Positions 7,915 through 20,043 of a DNA stretch of 64,000 nucleotides are shown here, piece by piece. The translations under genes were made by a program, and so were the position numbers. Under the pieces are notes generated by a model, which was not told the origin of the DNA, made no database searches, and was given only the letters and a program-made list of their open reading frames with translations. How positions within the stretch are numbered: position 1 is the first letter of the stretch; the number at the start of each line of letters is the position of its first letter. This stretch comes from Iodidimonas muriae (GTDB taxonomy: Bacteria > Pseudomonadota > Alphaproteobacteria > Sphingomonadales > Rhodothalassiaceae): contig NZ_BMOV01000004.1 in assembly GCF_014647255.1 (NCBI RefSeq), forward strand, positions 124,001 through 188,000, given 5' to 3'.

Positions 7915-8451
7915 TCAAAGCCCCGTGTCGAACCCGTCGATGGAGCGTTGGTTCTTTTCCTTCTGATAGGATGTGATGCCATCAGGGCCTTTTTTCTCAG
8001 CCCATTTGCGCAAGGTGGGGCGTTCGCGCTGGAAGGTCATTTCCGGTACCCCGTAGCCGCAACTGGTTTGTATGCTGTCAATATCGATTACGATGATCTG
8101 GCGGCTGCCCGGTTCATCGGGAAAGTGCGGTGCCAAATCCGTCCATTCAGGATGATGGGGGCGGATCACCGACCCCTGCCCATAAAGCCGCAGGATAAGG
8201 GGAGTGCGGGCAAAACTGGTGAACATGATGGTCAGGCGGCCATCTTGTTTCAGATGGGCCGCCGTTTCATTGCCACTTCCCGTAAGATCCAGATAGGCAC
8301 AGCGTGTGGGGCCGAGAACCCGGAAACAGTCCATGCCCTTTGGTGAGAGATTGATACGTCCCTGCGCACAGGCAGAAGCGGTGAAAAACACCGCTTGTGC
8401 GCCGATAAAGCGGATCAATTTATCGGTCAATGCCTCGTAAAAATCCGCCAT
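7915..8451 (-). CDS. Pyridoxamine 5'-phosphate oxidase-fold protein
   Basis: This 178-residue protein has the split-barrel flavin-binding pattern: an N-terminal LIRFIGAQAVFFTASAC, NLSPKGMDCFRVLGPTRCAYLDLTGSGNETAAHL, then RLTIMFTSFARTPLILRLYGQGSVI. It ends with an FQRERPTLRKWAEKKG-type tail seen in uncharacterised PNPOx-like proteins. These proteins bind FMN or F420-like cofactors and reduce varied small molecules. It lies between the ArsR module and tldD, all on the minus strand, with about 210 bases of non-coding sequence before arsR. The substrate is unknown. Confidence 0.8.
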   Translation of the reverse strand: MADFYEALTDKLIRFIGAQAVFFTASACAQGRINLSPKGMDCFRVLGPTRCAYLDLTGSGNETAAHLKQDGRLTIMFTSFARTPLILRLYGQGSVIRPHHPEWTDLAPHFPDEPGSRQIIVIDIDSIQTSCGYGVPEMTFQRERPTLRKWAEKKGPDGITSYQKEKNQRSIDGFDTGL

Positions 8452-8480
8452 ATCGGTCCTTTATGCGTGTGTGCTGCCTG

Positions 8481-9902
8481 TCAGGCGGTGCCGCCCACAG
8501 TCAGGGCATCCACCAAAAGCGTTGGCTGTCCGACACCGGCAGGCACCGATTGTCCGCCTTTTCCGCATGTGCCCACGCCGGGGTCCAAAGCCAGATCATT
8601 GCCGATCATTTTCACCCGCGTCAGAACATCGGGGCCATTGCCGATCAGCGTTGCGCCTTTCACCGGCTCGGCGATTTTACCACTGCGGATACGGTAGGCT
8701 TCGGTGCAGGAGAACACGAATTTTCCCGAGGTGATATCCACCTGACCGCCGCCGAAATTCACCGCATAAAGCCCGTCCTGTACGCTTTCGAGAATAGCGC
8801 CCGGATCATGCTCGCCAGACAGCATATAGGTGTTGGTCATGCGTGGCATGGGCTGGTGGGCATGTGATTCGCGCCGTCCATTGCCGGTGGCAGCCATGCC
8901 CATCAGACGCGCATTGGTGCGGTCTTGCATATAGCCTTTCAAGATTCCGTCTTCGATCAGAACGGTGCGGCTCGTCGGGGTGCCTTCATCATCGATGGTC
9001 AGCGATCCGCGCCGTTGATCAAGGGTGCCATCATCCACAATGGTTACGCCTTTCGATCCCACTCTTTCACCCAAAAGCCCTGAAAAGGCCGAGGTTTTCT
9101 TGCGGTTGAAATCGCCTTCCAGCCCGTGGCCGATGGCTTCATGCAGCAAAATGCCGGGCCAGCCGGGGCCAAGCACCACCGGCATGGTTCCCGCAGGCGC
9201 GTTCACGCTTTCCAGTGCCACTTCCCCTTGACGATAGGCTTCATCCACATAGCGCTTCCATGTGGCTTCTTTGAAGAAATCATCATAGCCATGCCGCCCG
9301 CCGCCGCCATAGCTGGCGCTTTCGCGGCGTTCGCCACTGGCCAGCACCAAGGACACATTGAGTCGCACAAGCGGACGAATATCGCGGGCCCGTTGCCCGC
9401 CGGGGCGCATAATCTCTACCACCTGCCAGCTTCCCGCCAAAGAGACAGAGACTTGCACCACTTTATTGTCTTTTTGTCGGGCATAGGCATCAATGGAGCG
9501 CAGCAGCGCCACCTTTTGGGCGAAATCCTGCGTATCGAGCGGATTGGCAGGGCTATAGAGTTGACGATTGGTGCCGATGGGTGGGTGCGACAATGTGCCC
9601 GAGGCTCCGCTGCGGACGGCTTTTACCGTTTCTGCGGCGCGGGCAATGGCGGCTGCGGACAGTTCAGAAGCATGGGCATAGCCGGTGGCTTCCCCGCTGA
9701 CACCACGCAGACCAAAGCCCTGATTGGTATCGAATGACGCGGATTTCAGCCGTCCGTCATCCAAAAGCAGGGCTTCGGATTGGCTGTATTCCAAAAATAA
9801 TTCGCCATCATCAAGGCCGTGAAGGCTGTTGTCTAAAAGACGTGTTACAGTGTCGGCATCCATGCCGGAATGCTGGAAAAAGAAGTCTGGGGAAAGGCTC
9901 AT
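8481..9902 (-). CDS. tldD: Metalloprotease TldD
   Basis: This 473-residue member of the TldD/PmbA (U62) family carries the zinc motif HEAIGH at 254-259 in the block GPGWPGILLHEAIGHGLEGD. The C-terminal half contains the family blocks GTPTSRTVLIEDGILKGYM and GGGQVDITSGKFVFSCTEAYRI. TldD forms a heterodimer with TldE/PmbA that degrades unfolded peptides and processes peptide antibiotics and antitoxins; no TldE gene is in this window. The ATG has an AGGATCG site just upstream. It is divergent from coxB, as is common in Alphaproteobacteria. Confidence 0.94.
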   Translation of the reverse strand: MSLSPDFFFQHSGMDADTVTRLLDNSLHGLDDGELFLEYSQSEALLLDDGRLKSASFDTNQGFGLRGVSGEATGYAHASELSAAAIARAAETVKAVRSGASGTLSHPPIGTNRQLYSPANPLDTQDFAQKVALLRSIDAYARQKDNKVVQVSVSLAGSWQVVEIMRPGGQRARDIRPLVRLNVSLVLASGERRESASYGGGGRHGYDDFFKEATWKRYVDEAYRQGEVALESVNAPAGTMPVVLGPGWPGILLHEAIGHGLEGDFNRKKTSAFSGLLGERVGSKGVTIVDDGTLDQRRGSLTIDDEGTPTSRTVLIEDGILKGYMQDRTNARLMGMAATGNGRRESHAHQPMPRMTNTYMLSGEHDPGAILESVQDGLYAVNFGGGQVDITSGKFVFSCTEAYRIRSGKIAEPVKGATLIGNGPDVLTRVKMIGNDLALDPGVGTCGKGGQSVPAGVGQPTLLVDALTVGGTA

Positions 9903-10235
9903 AACGATCCTGTTTTTGACGGGGCCTCTTCAAAGCGGGTGCCTTTGGGGCGCGCTTTGAAGCACCGAGATGCGATGTCGAGGTTTGCACAATGTTTGCC
10001 TTGGAGCAATCTCCTGCTATATGTCCGCGCAAATGGTCCCTGTGCGTCCTCCGTTCTTGGGGATATGGTCCCGGTTGTGGCCAGAAATAAGGACCAAAAA
10101 CAAGGGCTGGGCAATTTGTCTCATTCTTTATGGGGCATGATGTCGGGTATAGGAAAAGGGTCGATATACAATCGGCCATTGCCGGGCGTTCCTTTCAGGT
10201 GGCCTGGTCATAAAACTGTGAGGCGGGAAAACGTG
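9903..10235. other. Divergent promoter region tldD / cytochrome oxidase operon
   Basis: These 333 bases contain no supported gene. An open plus-strand frame runs into coxB but codes for nothing recognisable before the coxB signal peptide. The region should carry the promoter of the 6-kb oxidase operon and that of tldD. I could not identify boxes or a regulator site with confidence. Confidence 0.4.
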
Positions 10236-12816
<2,581 letters not shown>

Positions 12817-12831
12817 GGCTGCACATTAAAA

Positions 12832-13764
12832 ATGACCAAACCCATCGATCCACAGATTGCCACGCAATCGGCATCCGGTGCCAATGTCTCTCTCCCTTAT
12901 GGGCAGGGTGATGTGCGGGACTATGCGTTGCTTTTAAAGCCGCGGGTGATGTCTTTGGTGGTGTTCACCGGCTTTGTCGGCATGTTGGTGGCACCGGGCA
13001 GTCTGCATCCGGTTCTGGCCTTCGCAGCGGTGCTGTGCATCGCTGTCGGGGCCGGGGCTGCAGGCGCGCTCAATATGTGGTTCGATGCAGACATCGATGC
13101 GGTGATGGCCCGGACGGCAAAACGTCCGGTGCCGTCAGGAAAACTCACCGCCAATGATGCCTTGGGGTTCGGGTTGGTGCTGTCGGTGGGGTCTGTCACC
13201 TTCATGGCCCTGGCGCTTAATCTGGCTGCGGCCACGTTGCTGGCGCTGACCATTGTATTCTATGCGGTGATCTATACCATTTGGCTGAAGCGGCGGACGC
13301 CTCAGAATATTGTGATTGGCGGAGCGGCAGGAGCCTTTCCGCCGATGATCGGCTATGCAGCCGTAACCGGTTCCGTGACCATTGAATCGCTGGTGCTGTT
13401 TGCCATTATTTTTTTATGGACGCCGCCGCATTTCTGGGCTTTGGCGCTGTTTGTGAAGATGGATTATTCCCGCGCGGGCGTGCCTATCCTTCCCACCACA
13501 TCGGGGGAGCCGGAAACCCGTCGCCAGATCTTGCTTTATAGCGTGCTGCTGGCGGTTTCCGGTTTGTTGCCCTGGGTGCTTGGGTTCGGCGGCGTGGCTT
13601 ATGGCGTTATTTCTTCGGTGCTGGGAGCGGTGTTTGTGTATCGTGCTTTCCGGCTTTGGCAGGGGATAGGCGGGGCGGACCGGCGCTTGTTCACCTTTTC
13701 GATCCTCTATCTGTTTTTGATCTTTGCCACTTTGGGCGCTGAACATGTGATGGGAGCTGTTTGA
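12832..13764 (+). CDS. ctaB: Protohaem IX farnesyltransferase (haem O synthase)
   Basis: This 310-residue UbiA-family prenyltransferase has about nine transmembrane helices. The first Asp-rich substrate motif is in [19 protein letters not shown] (81-99), and the second loop contains [13 protein letters not shown]. It adds farnesyl to haem b to give haem O, the precursor of the haem a used by CoxA. It lies 15 bases downstream of coxA and is cotranscribed with it. Confidence 0.95.
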   Translation: MTKPIDPQIATQSASGANVSLPYGQGDVRDYALLLKPRVMSLVVFTGFVGMLVAPGSLHPVLAFAAVLCIAVGAGAAGALNMWFDADIDAVMARTAKRPVPSGKLTANDALGFGLVLSVGSVTFMALALNLAAATLLALTIVFYAVIYTIWLKRRTPQNIVIGGAAGAFPPMIGYAAVTGSVTIESLVLFAIIFLWTPPHFWALALFVKMDYSRAGVPILPTTSGEPETRRQILLYSVLLAVSGLLPWVLGFGGVAYGVISSVLGAVFVYRAFRLWQGIGGADRRLFTFSILYLFLIFATLGAEHVMGAV

Positions 13765-13765
13765 G

Positions 13766-13888
13766 ATGGCCGATCCGGATTTTGAAAAGCGCCGCCGACA
13801 GCGTAATATCGGCCTTGCCCTTGCCTTGGCGGGCTTTGTGGTCGTGTTTTTCGCTGTCACCATTGTAAAACTGCAAGGGTTGTCTTGA
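13766..13888 (+). CDS. 40-residue membrane protein of the oxidase operon (CoxF-like)
   Basis: This small gene fills the interval between ctaB and ctaG. It encodes a basic N-terminus (MADPDFEKRRRQRN) followed by a single transmembrane helix (about 15-35, GLALALAGFVVVFFAVTIVKL). The ATG is one base after the ctaB stop, and the stop overlaps the ctaG ATG (TGATG), so translational coupling is likely. Proteins of this length, charge pattern and position recur in alphaproteobacterial oxidase operons, often labelled CoxF or assembly protein. The exact role is unknown; stabilising CtaG or the oxidase is an inference. Confidence 0.82.
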   Translation: MADPDFEKRRRQRNIGLALALAGFVVVFFAVTIVKLQGLS

Positions 13889-14496
13889 TGACCCCCATGG
13901 CAAAGAAAAATCTCCAGGCGGTATCCATTGCCCTTTTGGCGCTGACGGCGTCTGGCTCTTTGGCCGCGTTTGCCGTTCCGCTTTACGAGATTTTTTGTCA
14001 GGTTACCGGTTATGGCGGCACCACCCAACGGGCGGACGCCGGAGATCATGTGATCCTCGACCGGGTCATGAGTGTGCGGTTCGATGGCAGCGTGGATGGG
14101 GATTTGCCTTGGAAATTCCATCCGGTCCAAAACACACAGACTGTGAAGGTCGGAGATACGGCCCTGGCTTTTTTTGAGGCCACCAATCTGTCCGATGAGC
14201 CGATCACGGGCAGCGCGGCTTTTAATGTGACTCCTTATAAAGCGGGCTTGTATTTTTCGAAAATCGCTTGCTTTTGCTTTACCGAACAAACGCTTCAACC
14301 CGGGGAAACGGTGCAAATGCCGGTGACCTATTTTATCGACCCCGATATTGCGGACGATAAAAAACTTGATGATGTGACGGAAATCACCTTGTCATATACC
14401 TTCTTTTTCCAAGGCATTGCCGAGGGGAAGGGCAATGAAATCCATGCTGGATTAAAGACATCCGATATGGGGCTGGGTGATATTTCAGGCGAATAA
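13888..14496 (+). CDS. ctaG: Cytochrome c oxidase copper chaperone CtaG (Cox11)
   Basis: This 202-residue protein has one N-terminal transmembrane helix (about 10-32), the conserved C37 just after it, and a periplasmic immunoglobulin-like domain. The copper-binding CFCF motif is at C128/C130, within KIACFCFTEQTLQPGE. It inserts CuB into subunit I. The start at 13888 overlaps the stop of the 40-residue gene; an ATG three codons later is possible. All known copper ligands are present. Confidence 0.95.
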   Translation: MTPMAKKNLQAVSIALLALTASGSLAAFAVPLYEIFCQVTGYGGTTQRADAGDHVILDRVMSVRFDGSVDGDLPWKFHPVQNTQTVKVGDTALAFFEATNLSDEPITGSAAFNVTPYKAGLYFSKIACFCFTEQTLQPGETVQMPVTYFIDPDIADDKKLDDVTEITLSYTFFFQGIAEGKGNEIHAGLKTSDMGLGDISGE

Positions 14497-14548
14497 CAAA
14501 GAGGGCCGCCGGGACAAGGCGGCTTGGCAGAGAAGAGAGAGTGAAATC

Positions 14549-15355
14549 ATGGCGGGCGACGTTAAGCACGATTATCATCTGGTAGACCCCAGCCCCTGGC
14601 CCCTCATCGGCTCCATGTCGGTGTTTGTTCTGGCCCTTGGCGCTGTGGGCCTGTTCCATGACTGGTCTTATGGCGTTTATATCTTTGCGCTGGGCGCTAT
14701 GGGCGTCCTTTACACCATGTATGAATGGTGGGGTGATGTGATCCGTGAGGCTCTTGCCGGCGATCATACGCCCGTGGTGCAGATCGGTTTGCGCTATGGG
14801 ATGATCCTGTTCATTGTCTCGGAAGTGATGTTTTTTGTGGCGTGGTTCTGGGCCTATTTCAATGCCGCCCTGTTCCCCACGGAAGCTATTGGCAGCACAT
14901 GGCCGCCGGAAGGGATTGTCACCTTCGATCCTTGGCATATCCCATATGTGAACACATTGATTCTGCTGCTTTCGGGCACCACAGTCACATGGGCGCATCA
15001 TGCCTTGTTGCACAATGATCGCGATGGCCTGAAACAAGGGCTGTGGGCCACGGTTCTTCTGGGGGCATTCTTCACCTGCTTACAGGTCTATGAATATTCG
15101 TCGGCAGCCTTTGGCATGTCGTCGGGGATTTATGGCTCGACCTTCTTCATGGCCACGGGCTTTCATGGCTTCCATGTGCTTGTTGGAACAATCTTCCTGA
15201 CCATTTGCTTGATCCGGGCCTATCGCGGGCATTTCACTGCCGATCATCATTTCGGCTTTGAAGCGGCTGCCTGGTATTGGCATTTCGTGGATGTGGTGTG
15301 GTTGTTCTTGTTCGCCAGCATTTATATTTGGGGCGCGGGGTCCATAACCCATTGA
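14549..15355 (+). CDS. coxC: Cytochrome c oxidase subunit III
   Basis: This 268-residue protein has seven predicted transmembrane helices. Typical subunit III features are HDYHLVDPSPWPLIGS at the N-terminus, FIVSEVMFFVAWFWAYF, TWPPEGI and the last-helix region WHFVDVVWLFLFASIYIWG. It stabilises the oxidase and supports proton uptake; it carries no metal. The ATG at 14549 follows an AGAGAGAG site, while the open frame extends 24 codons upstream into ctaG. Confidence 0.96.
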   Translation: MAGDVKHDYHLVDPSPWPLIGSMSVFVLALGAVGLFHDWSYGVYIFALGAMGVLYTMYEWWGDVIREALAGDHTPVVQIGLRYGMILFIVSEVMFFVAWFWAYFNAALFPTEAIGSTWPPEGIVTFDPWHIPYVNTLILLLSGTTVTWAHHALLHNDRDGLKQGLWATVLLGAFFTCLQVYEYSSAAFGMSSGIYGSTFFMATGFHGFHVLVGTIFLTICLIRAYRGHFTADHHFGFEAAAWYWHFVDVVWLFLFASIYIWGAGSITH

Positions 15356-15363
15356 GTAAGAAC

Positions 15364-15804
15364 ATGCCTTCATCCGAATCTGGGTTCGGAAAACACGCTG
15401 ATGAAGCCGGTGGATCCTTTCCGCCGGTTTCTCCCTTTCTTGCGGGGGCGCGATCGCGCTGCCCGCGATGTGGCACCGGCGCATTGTACAAAGGGTTTCT
15501 GACCGTCGATACGGCGTGCAATCAGTGCGGCCTTGATTATGAAAAGGTGGACAGCGGTGATGGGCCAGCCGTGTTCATTATTTTGATCGTCGGTTTCATT
15601 GTCACTTTTGCCGCGCTGTTTGTTGAGACCACATTCAAACCCCCTTACTGGGTGCATGTGGTGTTGTGGGGGCCTTGTATCCTAGGGCTGTCCATCGGTT
15701 TGCTGCGGCCCTTCAAGGCGACATTGATTGCCCTCCAATATCGCCATAGCGCCGTCGAAGGATCTGTTGAATCTGGGGCGCAGGGCGATGACGGTGAACC
15801 CTGA
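15364..15804 (+). CDS. DUF983 family protein
   Basis: This 146-residue protein has a zinc-ribbon-like head, CPRCGTGALYKGFL and CNQCGLDY, followed by two transmembrane helices (about 70-92 and 97-117). DUF983 proteins regularly sit between coxC and surf1 in Alphaproteobacteria and are presumed to assist oxidase assembly, but the function has not been shown. The start is ATG at 15364; a TTG overlapping the coxC stop is an alternative. Its end overlaps surf1 by 17 bases. Confidence 0.85.
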   Translation: MPSSESGFGKHADEAGGSFPPVSPFLAGARSRCPRCGTGALYKGFLTVDTACNQCGLDYEKVDSGDGPAVFIILIVGFIVTFAALFVETTFKPPYWVHVVLWGPCILGLSIGLLRPFKATLIALQYRHSAVEGSVESGAQGDDGEP

Positions 15805-16522
15805 TCGCGGATTTCGCCCCGGCCTGTGGCCAACGATTTTCACCATCTTTGGCCTTGTGCTGTTGGTGGGCTTGGGCACATGGCAAATACAGCGCTTGGC
15901 ATGGAAGACCGACCTGCTTGCGGATATCGCTCAACGGGCGGCTGCGGCCCCTGTGCCTCTGCCTGCGGAATTGGACGATCTGAAAAGCTGGCGCTACCGC
16001 CCGGTGACGGTGACGGGGCGGTTCAACCATGCTGCCGAAATGGCCGTCCATGCGGGGCGGGGATATCATATTATCACACCATTGATCCGCCTTGATAGCG
16101 GCCCACCGGTGCTTGTGGTGCGCGGCGAGGTGCCGCCGGATGGTCGCGATCCTGACAGCCGTCCCGATGGGCAGGAAAGCGGGGTTGTCAGCGTTACGGG
16201 CATTGTGCGTTTGCCGCCGTATCCTGGCCTTTTTGTTCCGGAAAATGATCCGCAGGCCAATCTTTGGTACTGGCGTGACCTGCCTGCCATGGCAGACCAT
16301 GCGGGGCTTCAGCATGTGGCCCCCATATTTGTCGAGTCCGTTGAAACGGCAAAGGGTGGCTGGCCGCGCGGCGGCGTGACGAATTACACGATCTCCAATA
16401 ACCATTTGAGTTATGTGATCACATGGTATGGCTTGGCGCTTGCTTTATTGGCTATTTATCTGGTTTTCGGATGGCGGCGGCCACCCTCTGAAACCGGGGC
16501 GAAGACCGGCGTAAAACGCTGA
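15788..16522 (+). CDS. surf1: SURF1 family cytochrome oxidase biogenesis protein
   Basis: This 244-residue protein has the SURF1 layout: an N-terminal helix (about 12-34, ending LGTWQIQRLAWK), a periplasmic domain with WRYRPVTVTGRF, then YTISNNHLSYVITWYGLALALLAIYLVF as the second helix. SURF1 assists haem a insertion into subunit I. It is the last gene of the oxidase operon. In many relatives thrC follows before the M16 peptidase; here only 62 bases separate surf1 from that gene. Confidence 0.93.
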   Translation: MTVNPDRGFRPGLWPTIFTIFGLVLLVGLGTWQIQRLAWKTDLLADIAQRAAAAPVPLPAELDDLKSWRYRPVTVTGRFNHAAEMAVHAGRGYHIITPLIRLDSGPPVLVVRGEVPPDGRDPDSRPDGQESGVVSVTGIVRLPPYPGLFVPENDPQANLWYWRDLPAMADHAGLQHVAPIFVESVETAKGGWPRGGVTNYTISNNHLSYVITWYGLALALLAIYLVFGWRRPPSETGAKTGVKR

Positions 16523-16584
16523 GCCGCTGGACGGCAGACCGTTTCGTCCATTAGACTTTTCAAAACCCTTCAAGGATACAGGAA

Positions 16585-17895
16585 TTGCATCGATATAACG
16601 GCATCATAGACACCCAATCTCCGCTGGCGGATGGTGCACAATTGACCAAATTGGACAATGGTATCCGCATTGTAACGGACTATATGCCTCATGTGGCGTC
16701 GGTGTCCCTTGGCCTGTGGGTGGATGCCGGTGCGCGCTATGAAACATTGGAAGAAAACGGCATGTCCCATCTTTTGGAACACATGCTGTTTAAAGGGACT
16801 TTGCGCCGTAGCCCTCGGGCCATTGCAGAAGAAATTGAAAATGTGGGGGGGCATTTAAACGCTTATACCTCACGGGATCATACGACCTTCTATGCCAAGG
16901 TCTTGAAGGAAGATGTGCCGCTGGCCATGGATATTCTGGCGGATATCTTCCAGAATTCTGTGCTCGATTCGAAAGAGCTGGATCGGGAACGCGAAGTGAT
17001 CATCCAGGAAATTGGCCAGGCGGAAGATACGCCCGACGATATCGTGTTCGATGATCTGCAAGAGGTGGCCTATCCCGATCAGCCGCTGGGGCGGTCCATT
17101 CTGGGAACGGCGGAACGGGTTGCGAATTTCAAAAGAGATGATGTTTTCGCCTTTTTGAAAGGGCATTATCGCTGTGACAATACGATTGTTGCCGCGGCGG
17201 GAAATATCACACATGAAGATGTTGTAAGGCTTGTTTCGGAGTCGTTATCCTCCTTGCCCACGGGCATGCCGCGTGCTTATGAACCGGCGCGATATGGTGG
17301 TGGCGAGAAACGCAATAACCGTAAAACCGAACAGCTTCATATGACCTTGGGCTTTCCCTCGGTGTCGTTTTCTGATCCCGATTATTATGCCTCCCAGGTA
17401 TTTTCCACCATGTTGGGGGGAGGGATGTCGTCGCGCCTGTTCCAGGAAGTGCGGGAAGAACGCGGGCTTGCCTATTCCGTTTACAGCTTCACCAATTCCC
17501 ATGCGGATACGGGCCTGTTCGGGGTTTATGCAGGCACATCGCCGGATATGGCCGGAGATCTGGTGCAGGTGATTGCCGGGGAAATGCTGACCATGACCAA
17601 TCAGGCCCCTGTCGATGAAATTGCCCGCGCCCGTGCACAGTTGAAGGCCGGCCTTTTGATGTCTTTGGAAAGCACGTCATCGCGTATCGAGCATATGGCC
17701 CGGCAGCTTTTGATTTTCGGACGCTTGATCAGCATCGATGAAATGGTGAATGCTGTGGATGCCGTGGATGGTGCGGCGCTTGTGCGCGTCTGTGAACGCT
17801 TGCTGAGCGATGGCGGGTTGAGTGTTGCGACAGTGGGCATATCAGACCGCTTGCCGGATTATGACCGGCTTCAGGCGCTGTTTCAGGCTGGGTGA
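16585..17895 (+). CDS. M16 family zinc peptidase (mitochondrial processing peptidase-like)
   Basis: This 436-residue peptidase carries the inverted zinc motif HXXEH at 62-66 (HLLEH), with downstream acidic residues in REREVIIQEIGQAEDTPDD. The C-terminal half has the M16 pattern GGGMSSRLFQEVREERGLAYSVYSF. It resembles the rickettsial and mitochondrial MPP-beta type. The start is TTG after an AAGGATACAGG site; the first ATG would remove the conserved N-terminal strand. It lies between the oxidase and bc1 operons. Proteolysis is expected because the motif is complete; the substrate is unknown. Confidence 0.9.
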   Translation: MHRYNGIIDTQSPLADGAQLTKLDNGIRIVTDYMPHVASVSLGLWVDAGARYETLEENGMSHLLEHMLFKGTLRRSPRAIAEEIENVGGHLNAYTSRDHTTFYAKVLKEDVPLAMDILADIFQNSVLDSKELDREREVIIQEIGQAEDTPDDIVFDDLQEVAYPDQPLGRSILGTAERVANFKRDDVFAFLKGHYRCDNTIVAAAGNITHEDVVRLVSESLSSLPTGMPRAYEPARYGGGEKRNNRKTEQLHMTLGFPSVSFSDPDYYASQVFSTMLGGGMSSRLFQEVREERGLAYSVYSFTNSHADTGLFGVYAGTSPDMAGDLVQVIAGEMLTMTNQAPVDEIARARAQLKAGLLMSLESTSSRIEHMARQLLIFGRLISIDEMVNAVDAVDGAALVRVCERLLSDGGLSVATVGISDRLPDYDRLQALFQAG

Positions 17896-18208
17896 GCGTA
17901 TCTATGCCAGACGATAAAATCCGCGTCCGGGCAATGAAGACCCCTTTGTAAGGGGAGATTTGTTTTCGAGATTGCGGGTTATTGTGGCAGTGAAACGGGG
18001 ATGTCCGCGCCTTGATCGGGTTTAACCGTTGCAAAGTCGTGTGCGCCCAGCTAAACCACGCCACAGCATGTTGAGAGGGGTCGACAGTCATTTCTTGCCT
18101 TGAACGTGACCGCGTGTCGCATAGAAGTTTGGCTGCCGGGCCTGTAGATCAGGCATGGTTTTATTTTGTGAAATGGGCGATCCGCCCTTCAAGCTCTGGG
18201 ACGGGAAG
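17896..18208. other. Non-coding region upstream of petABC
   Basis: This 313-base gap should hold the petA promoter. A small hairpin, CCCCTT-TGT-AAGGGG at 17941-17955, followed by a short T-rich run, may be a weak terminator for the M16 gene. A TTGAAC at 18100-18105 followed after 16 bases by TAGAAG is only a poor sigma70-like match. No gene is supported here; frames on both strands lack family features. Confidence 0.35.
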
Positions 18209-18754
18209 ATGAGCAGCAACCCGAGCACGGTTGAACAGGTTAGCGAAGACGGCACCACGCGCCGGGATTTCCTGTATATCGCTACAACAGCGATGGGAGC
18301 GGTGGGTGCGGCTTATGCCGCATGGCCGTTCATTGATCAGATGAATCCTTCCAAAGATACATTGGCGCTTGCCTCCATCGAGGTGGATATCGCAGCGGTG
18401 GAGCGGGGCCAGTCGATCAAAGTGATGTGGCGCGGGAAGCCGGTTTTTATCCGCAATCGCACCGATATGGAAATCGAAGAGTCGAAAGCCGTCGATCTTT
18501 CCGATCTGCGCGATCCGCAAACAGATGAAGAACGCACCAAGCCGGGCCATGAACAATGGCTGGTGATGGTGGGTGTGTGCACCCATCTTGGCTGTGTACC
18601 ATTGGGTGAAGCCGGTGATTTCGGGGGCTGGTTCTGCCCTTGTCACGGATCGCACTATGATACCGCAGGTCGCATTCGCAAGGGCCCGGCTCCCCTCAAT
18701 CTTGAGGTTCCGGATTATCAGTTCATCAGCGATGACCGCATTCTGGTCGGCTAA
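18209..18754 (+). CDS. petA: Ubiquinol-cytochrome c reductase iron-sulfur subunit (Rieske)
   Basis: This 181-residue Rieske protein has a twin-arginine type N-terminus ([10 protein letters not shown] at 18-19) and one membrane helix (about 20-42). The 2Fe-2S ligands are C124, H126, C143 and H146 in CTHLGC and CPCHGSH, with the C129/C145 disulfide pair. It passes electrons from ubiquinol to cytochrome c1 and is probably exported folded by Tat. The ATG at 18209 follows a GGGAAG site; the open frame continues 18 codons upstream without a better start. Confidence 0.96.
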   Translation: MSSNPSTVEQVSEDGTTRRDFLYIATTAMGAVGAAYAAWPFIDQMNPSKDTLALASIEVDIAAVERGQSIKVMWRGKPVFIRNRTDMEIEESKAVDLSDLRDPQTDEERTKPGHEQWLVMVGVCTHLGCVPLGEAGDFGGWFCPCHGSHYDTAGRIRKGPAPLNLEVPDYQFISDDRILVG

Positions 18755-18766
18755 GGAGCGCACATC

Positions 18767-20023
18767 ATGGCAACGGGAAGTTACACGCCCAAGAACAAGG
18801 CAGTGCGCTGGTTTAATGAGCGCTTGCCGATCTTGTCTCTGGTTCACGGAACGCTGGGCGCCGGATATCCGGCCCCGCGCAACCTGAATTATTTTTGGAA
18901 TTTTGGCAGCCTTGCCGGCCTGTGTCTGGTGATTCAGATCGTGACCGGCATTGTGCTGGCCATGCACTATACCCCTTCCACATTGGCGGCTTTTGATTCG
19001 GTCGAACGCATCATGCGTGATGTGAATTATGGCTGGTTGATCCGCTATATCCACGCCAATGGCGCATCGATGTTCTTCATCGTTGTGTATATCCATATTT
19101 TCCGCGGTCTTTATTACGGTTCATATAAAGCCCCGCGTGAGATTTTGTGGATGCTGGGCGTTGTGATTCTGCTTTTGATGATGGCCACCGCCTTCATGGG
19201 CTATGTGCTGCCTTGGGGCCAGATGAGCTTCTGGGGTGCCACGGTGATCACCAATCTGTTCTCGGCTATTCCGGGGATCGGTGAAAGCATTGTGACCCTG
19301 TTGTGGGGCGGCTTCTCGGTGGATGAACCCACATTGAAGCGGTTCTTCTCCCTGCATTATCTGTTGCCCTTCGTGATTACCGGCGTGGTGATCCTGCATA
19401 TTTGGGCGCTGCATCTGCCCGGCTCGAACAATCCGCTGGGGATTGATGTCAAAGGCCCGCAGGACCAAGTGCCGTTCCATCCCTTCTACACCGCCAAGGA
19501 TGCGCTGGGTGTGGGTGTGTTCCTGATCTTTTTTGGGCTGTTTGTTTTCTATATGCCCAATTCCCTTGGACATCCCGACAATTACATCCCTGCCGATCCG
19601 CTGGTGACGCCGCCGCATATCGTGCCGGAATGGTATTTCCTGCCCTTCTACGCCATCTTGCGCGCCGTTCCCGATAAGCTTGGTGGTGTGTTGTTGATGT
19701 TTGCCGCCGTGGGATTGTTGTTCTTCCTGCCTTGGCTCGATACCTCGAAGGTCCGCTCTGCGATCTTCCGCCCTGCCTATAAGCTGTTTTTCTGGCTGTT
19801 GGTTGTGGATGGTGTCGTGCTTGGTGTGGTTGGTGCCAATCCGCCGGAAGGATCATGGATTTTGATCGGGCGCTTGGCCACGGTGTATTATTTCGTGCAC
19901 TTCCTCTTGATCTTGCCGATTTTGGGTAAAGTGGAGAGAACCAAGCCCTTGCCGGAATCGATTGCATCGGCGGTCATTGGCAATAAAGCATCGGCGCGGC
20001 CTGCAACCGCTCCGGCGGAATGA
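18767..20023 (+). CDS. petB: Cytochrome b of the bc1 complex
   Basis: This 418-residue protein has eight core transmembrane helices. The four haem-b ligands are H96/H197 and H110/H211 in [19 protein letters not shown] and [16 protein letters not shown]. The Qo-site motif [11 protein letters not shown] is present. It is a stand-alone cytochrome b, not fused to cytochrome c1 as in some Rhizobiales. It oxidises ubiquinol at Qo and reduces ubiquinone at Qi, moving protons across the membrane. It lies 12 bases after petA. Confidence 0.97.
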   Translation: MATGSYTPKNKAVRWFNERLPILSLVHGTLGAGYPAPRNLNYFWNFGSLAGLCLVIQIVTGIVLAMHYTPSTLAAFDSVERIMRDVNYGWLIRYIHANGASMFFIVVYIHIFRGLYYGSYKAPREILWMLGVVILLLMMATAFMGYVLPWGQMSFWGATVITNLFSAIPGIGESIVTLLWGGFSVDEPTLKRFFSLHYLLPFVITGVVILHIWALHLPGSNNPLGIDVKGPQDQVPFHPFYTAKDALGVGVFLIFFGLFVFYMPNSLGHPDNYIPADPLVTPPHIVPEWYFLPFYAILRAVPDKLGGVLLMFAAVGLLFFLPWLDTSKVRSAIFRPAYKLFFWLLVVDGVVLGVVGANPPEGSWILIGRLATVYYFVHFLLILPILGKVERTKPLPESIASAVIGNKASARPATAPAE

Positions 20024-20043
20024 CAGGGACCGGGAGAGAAAAT

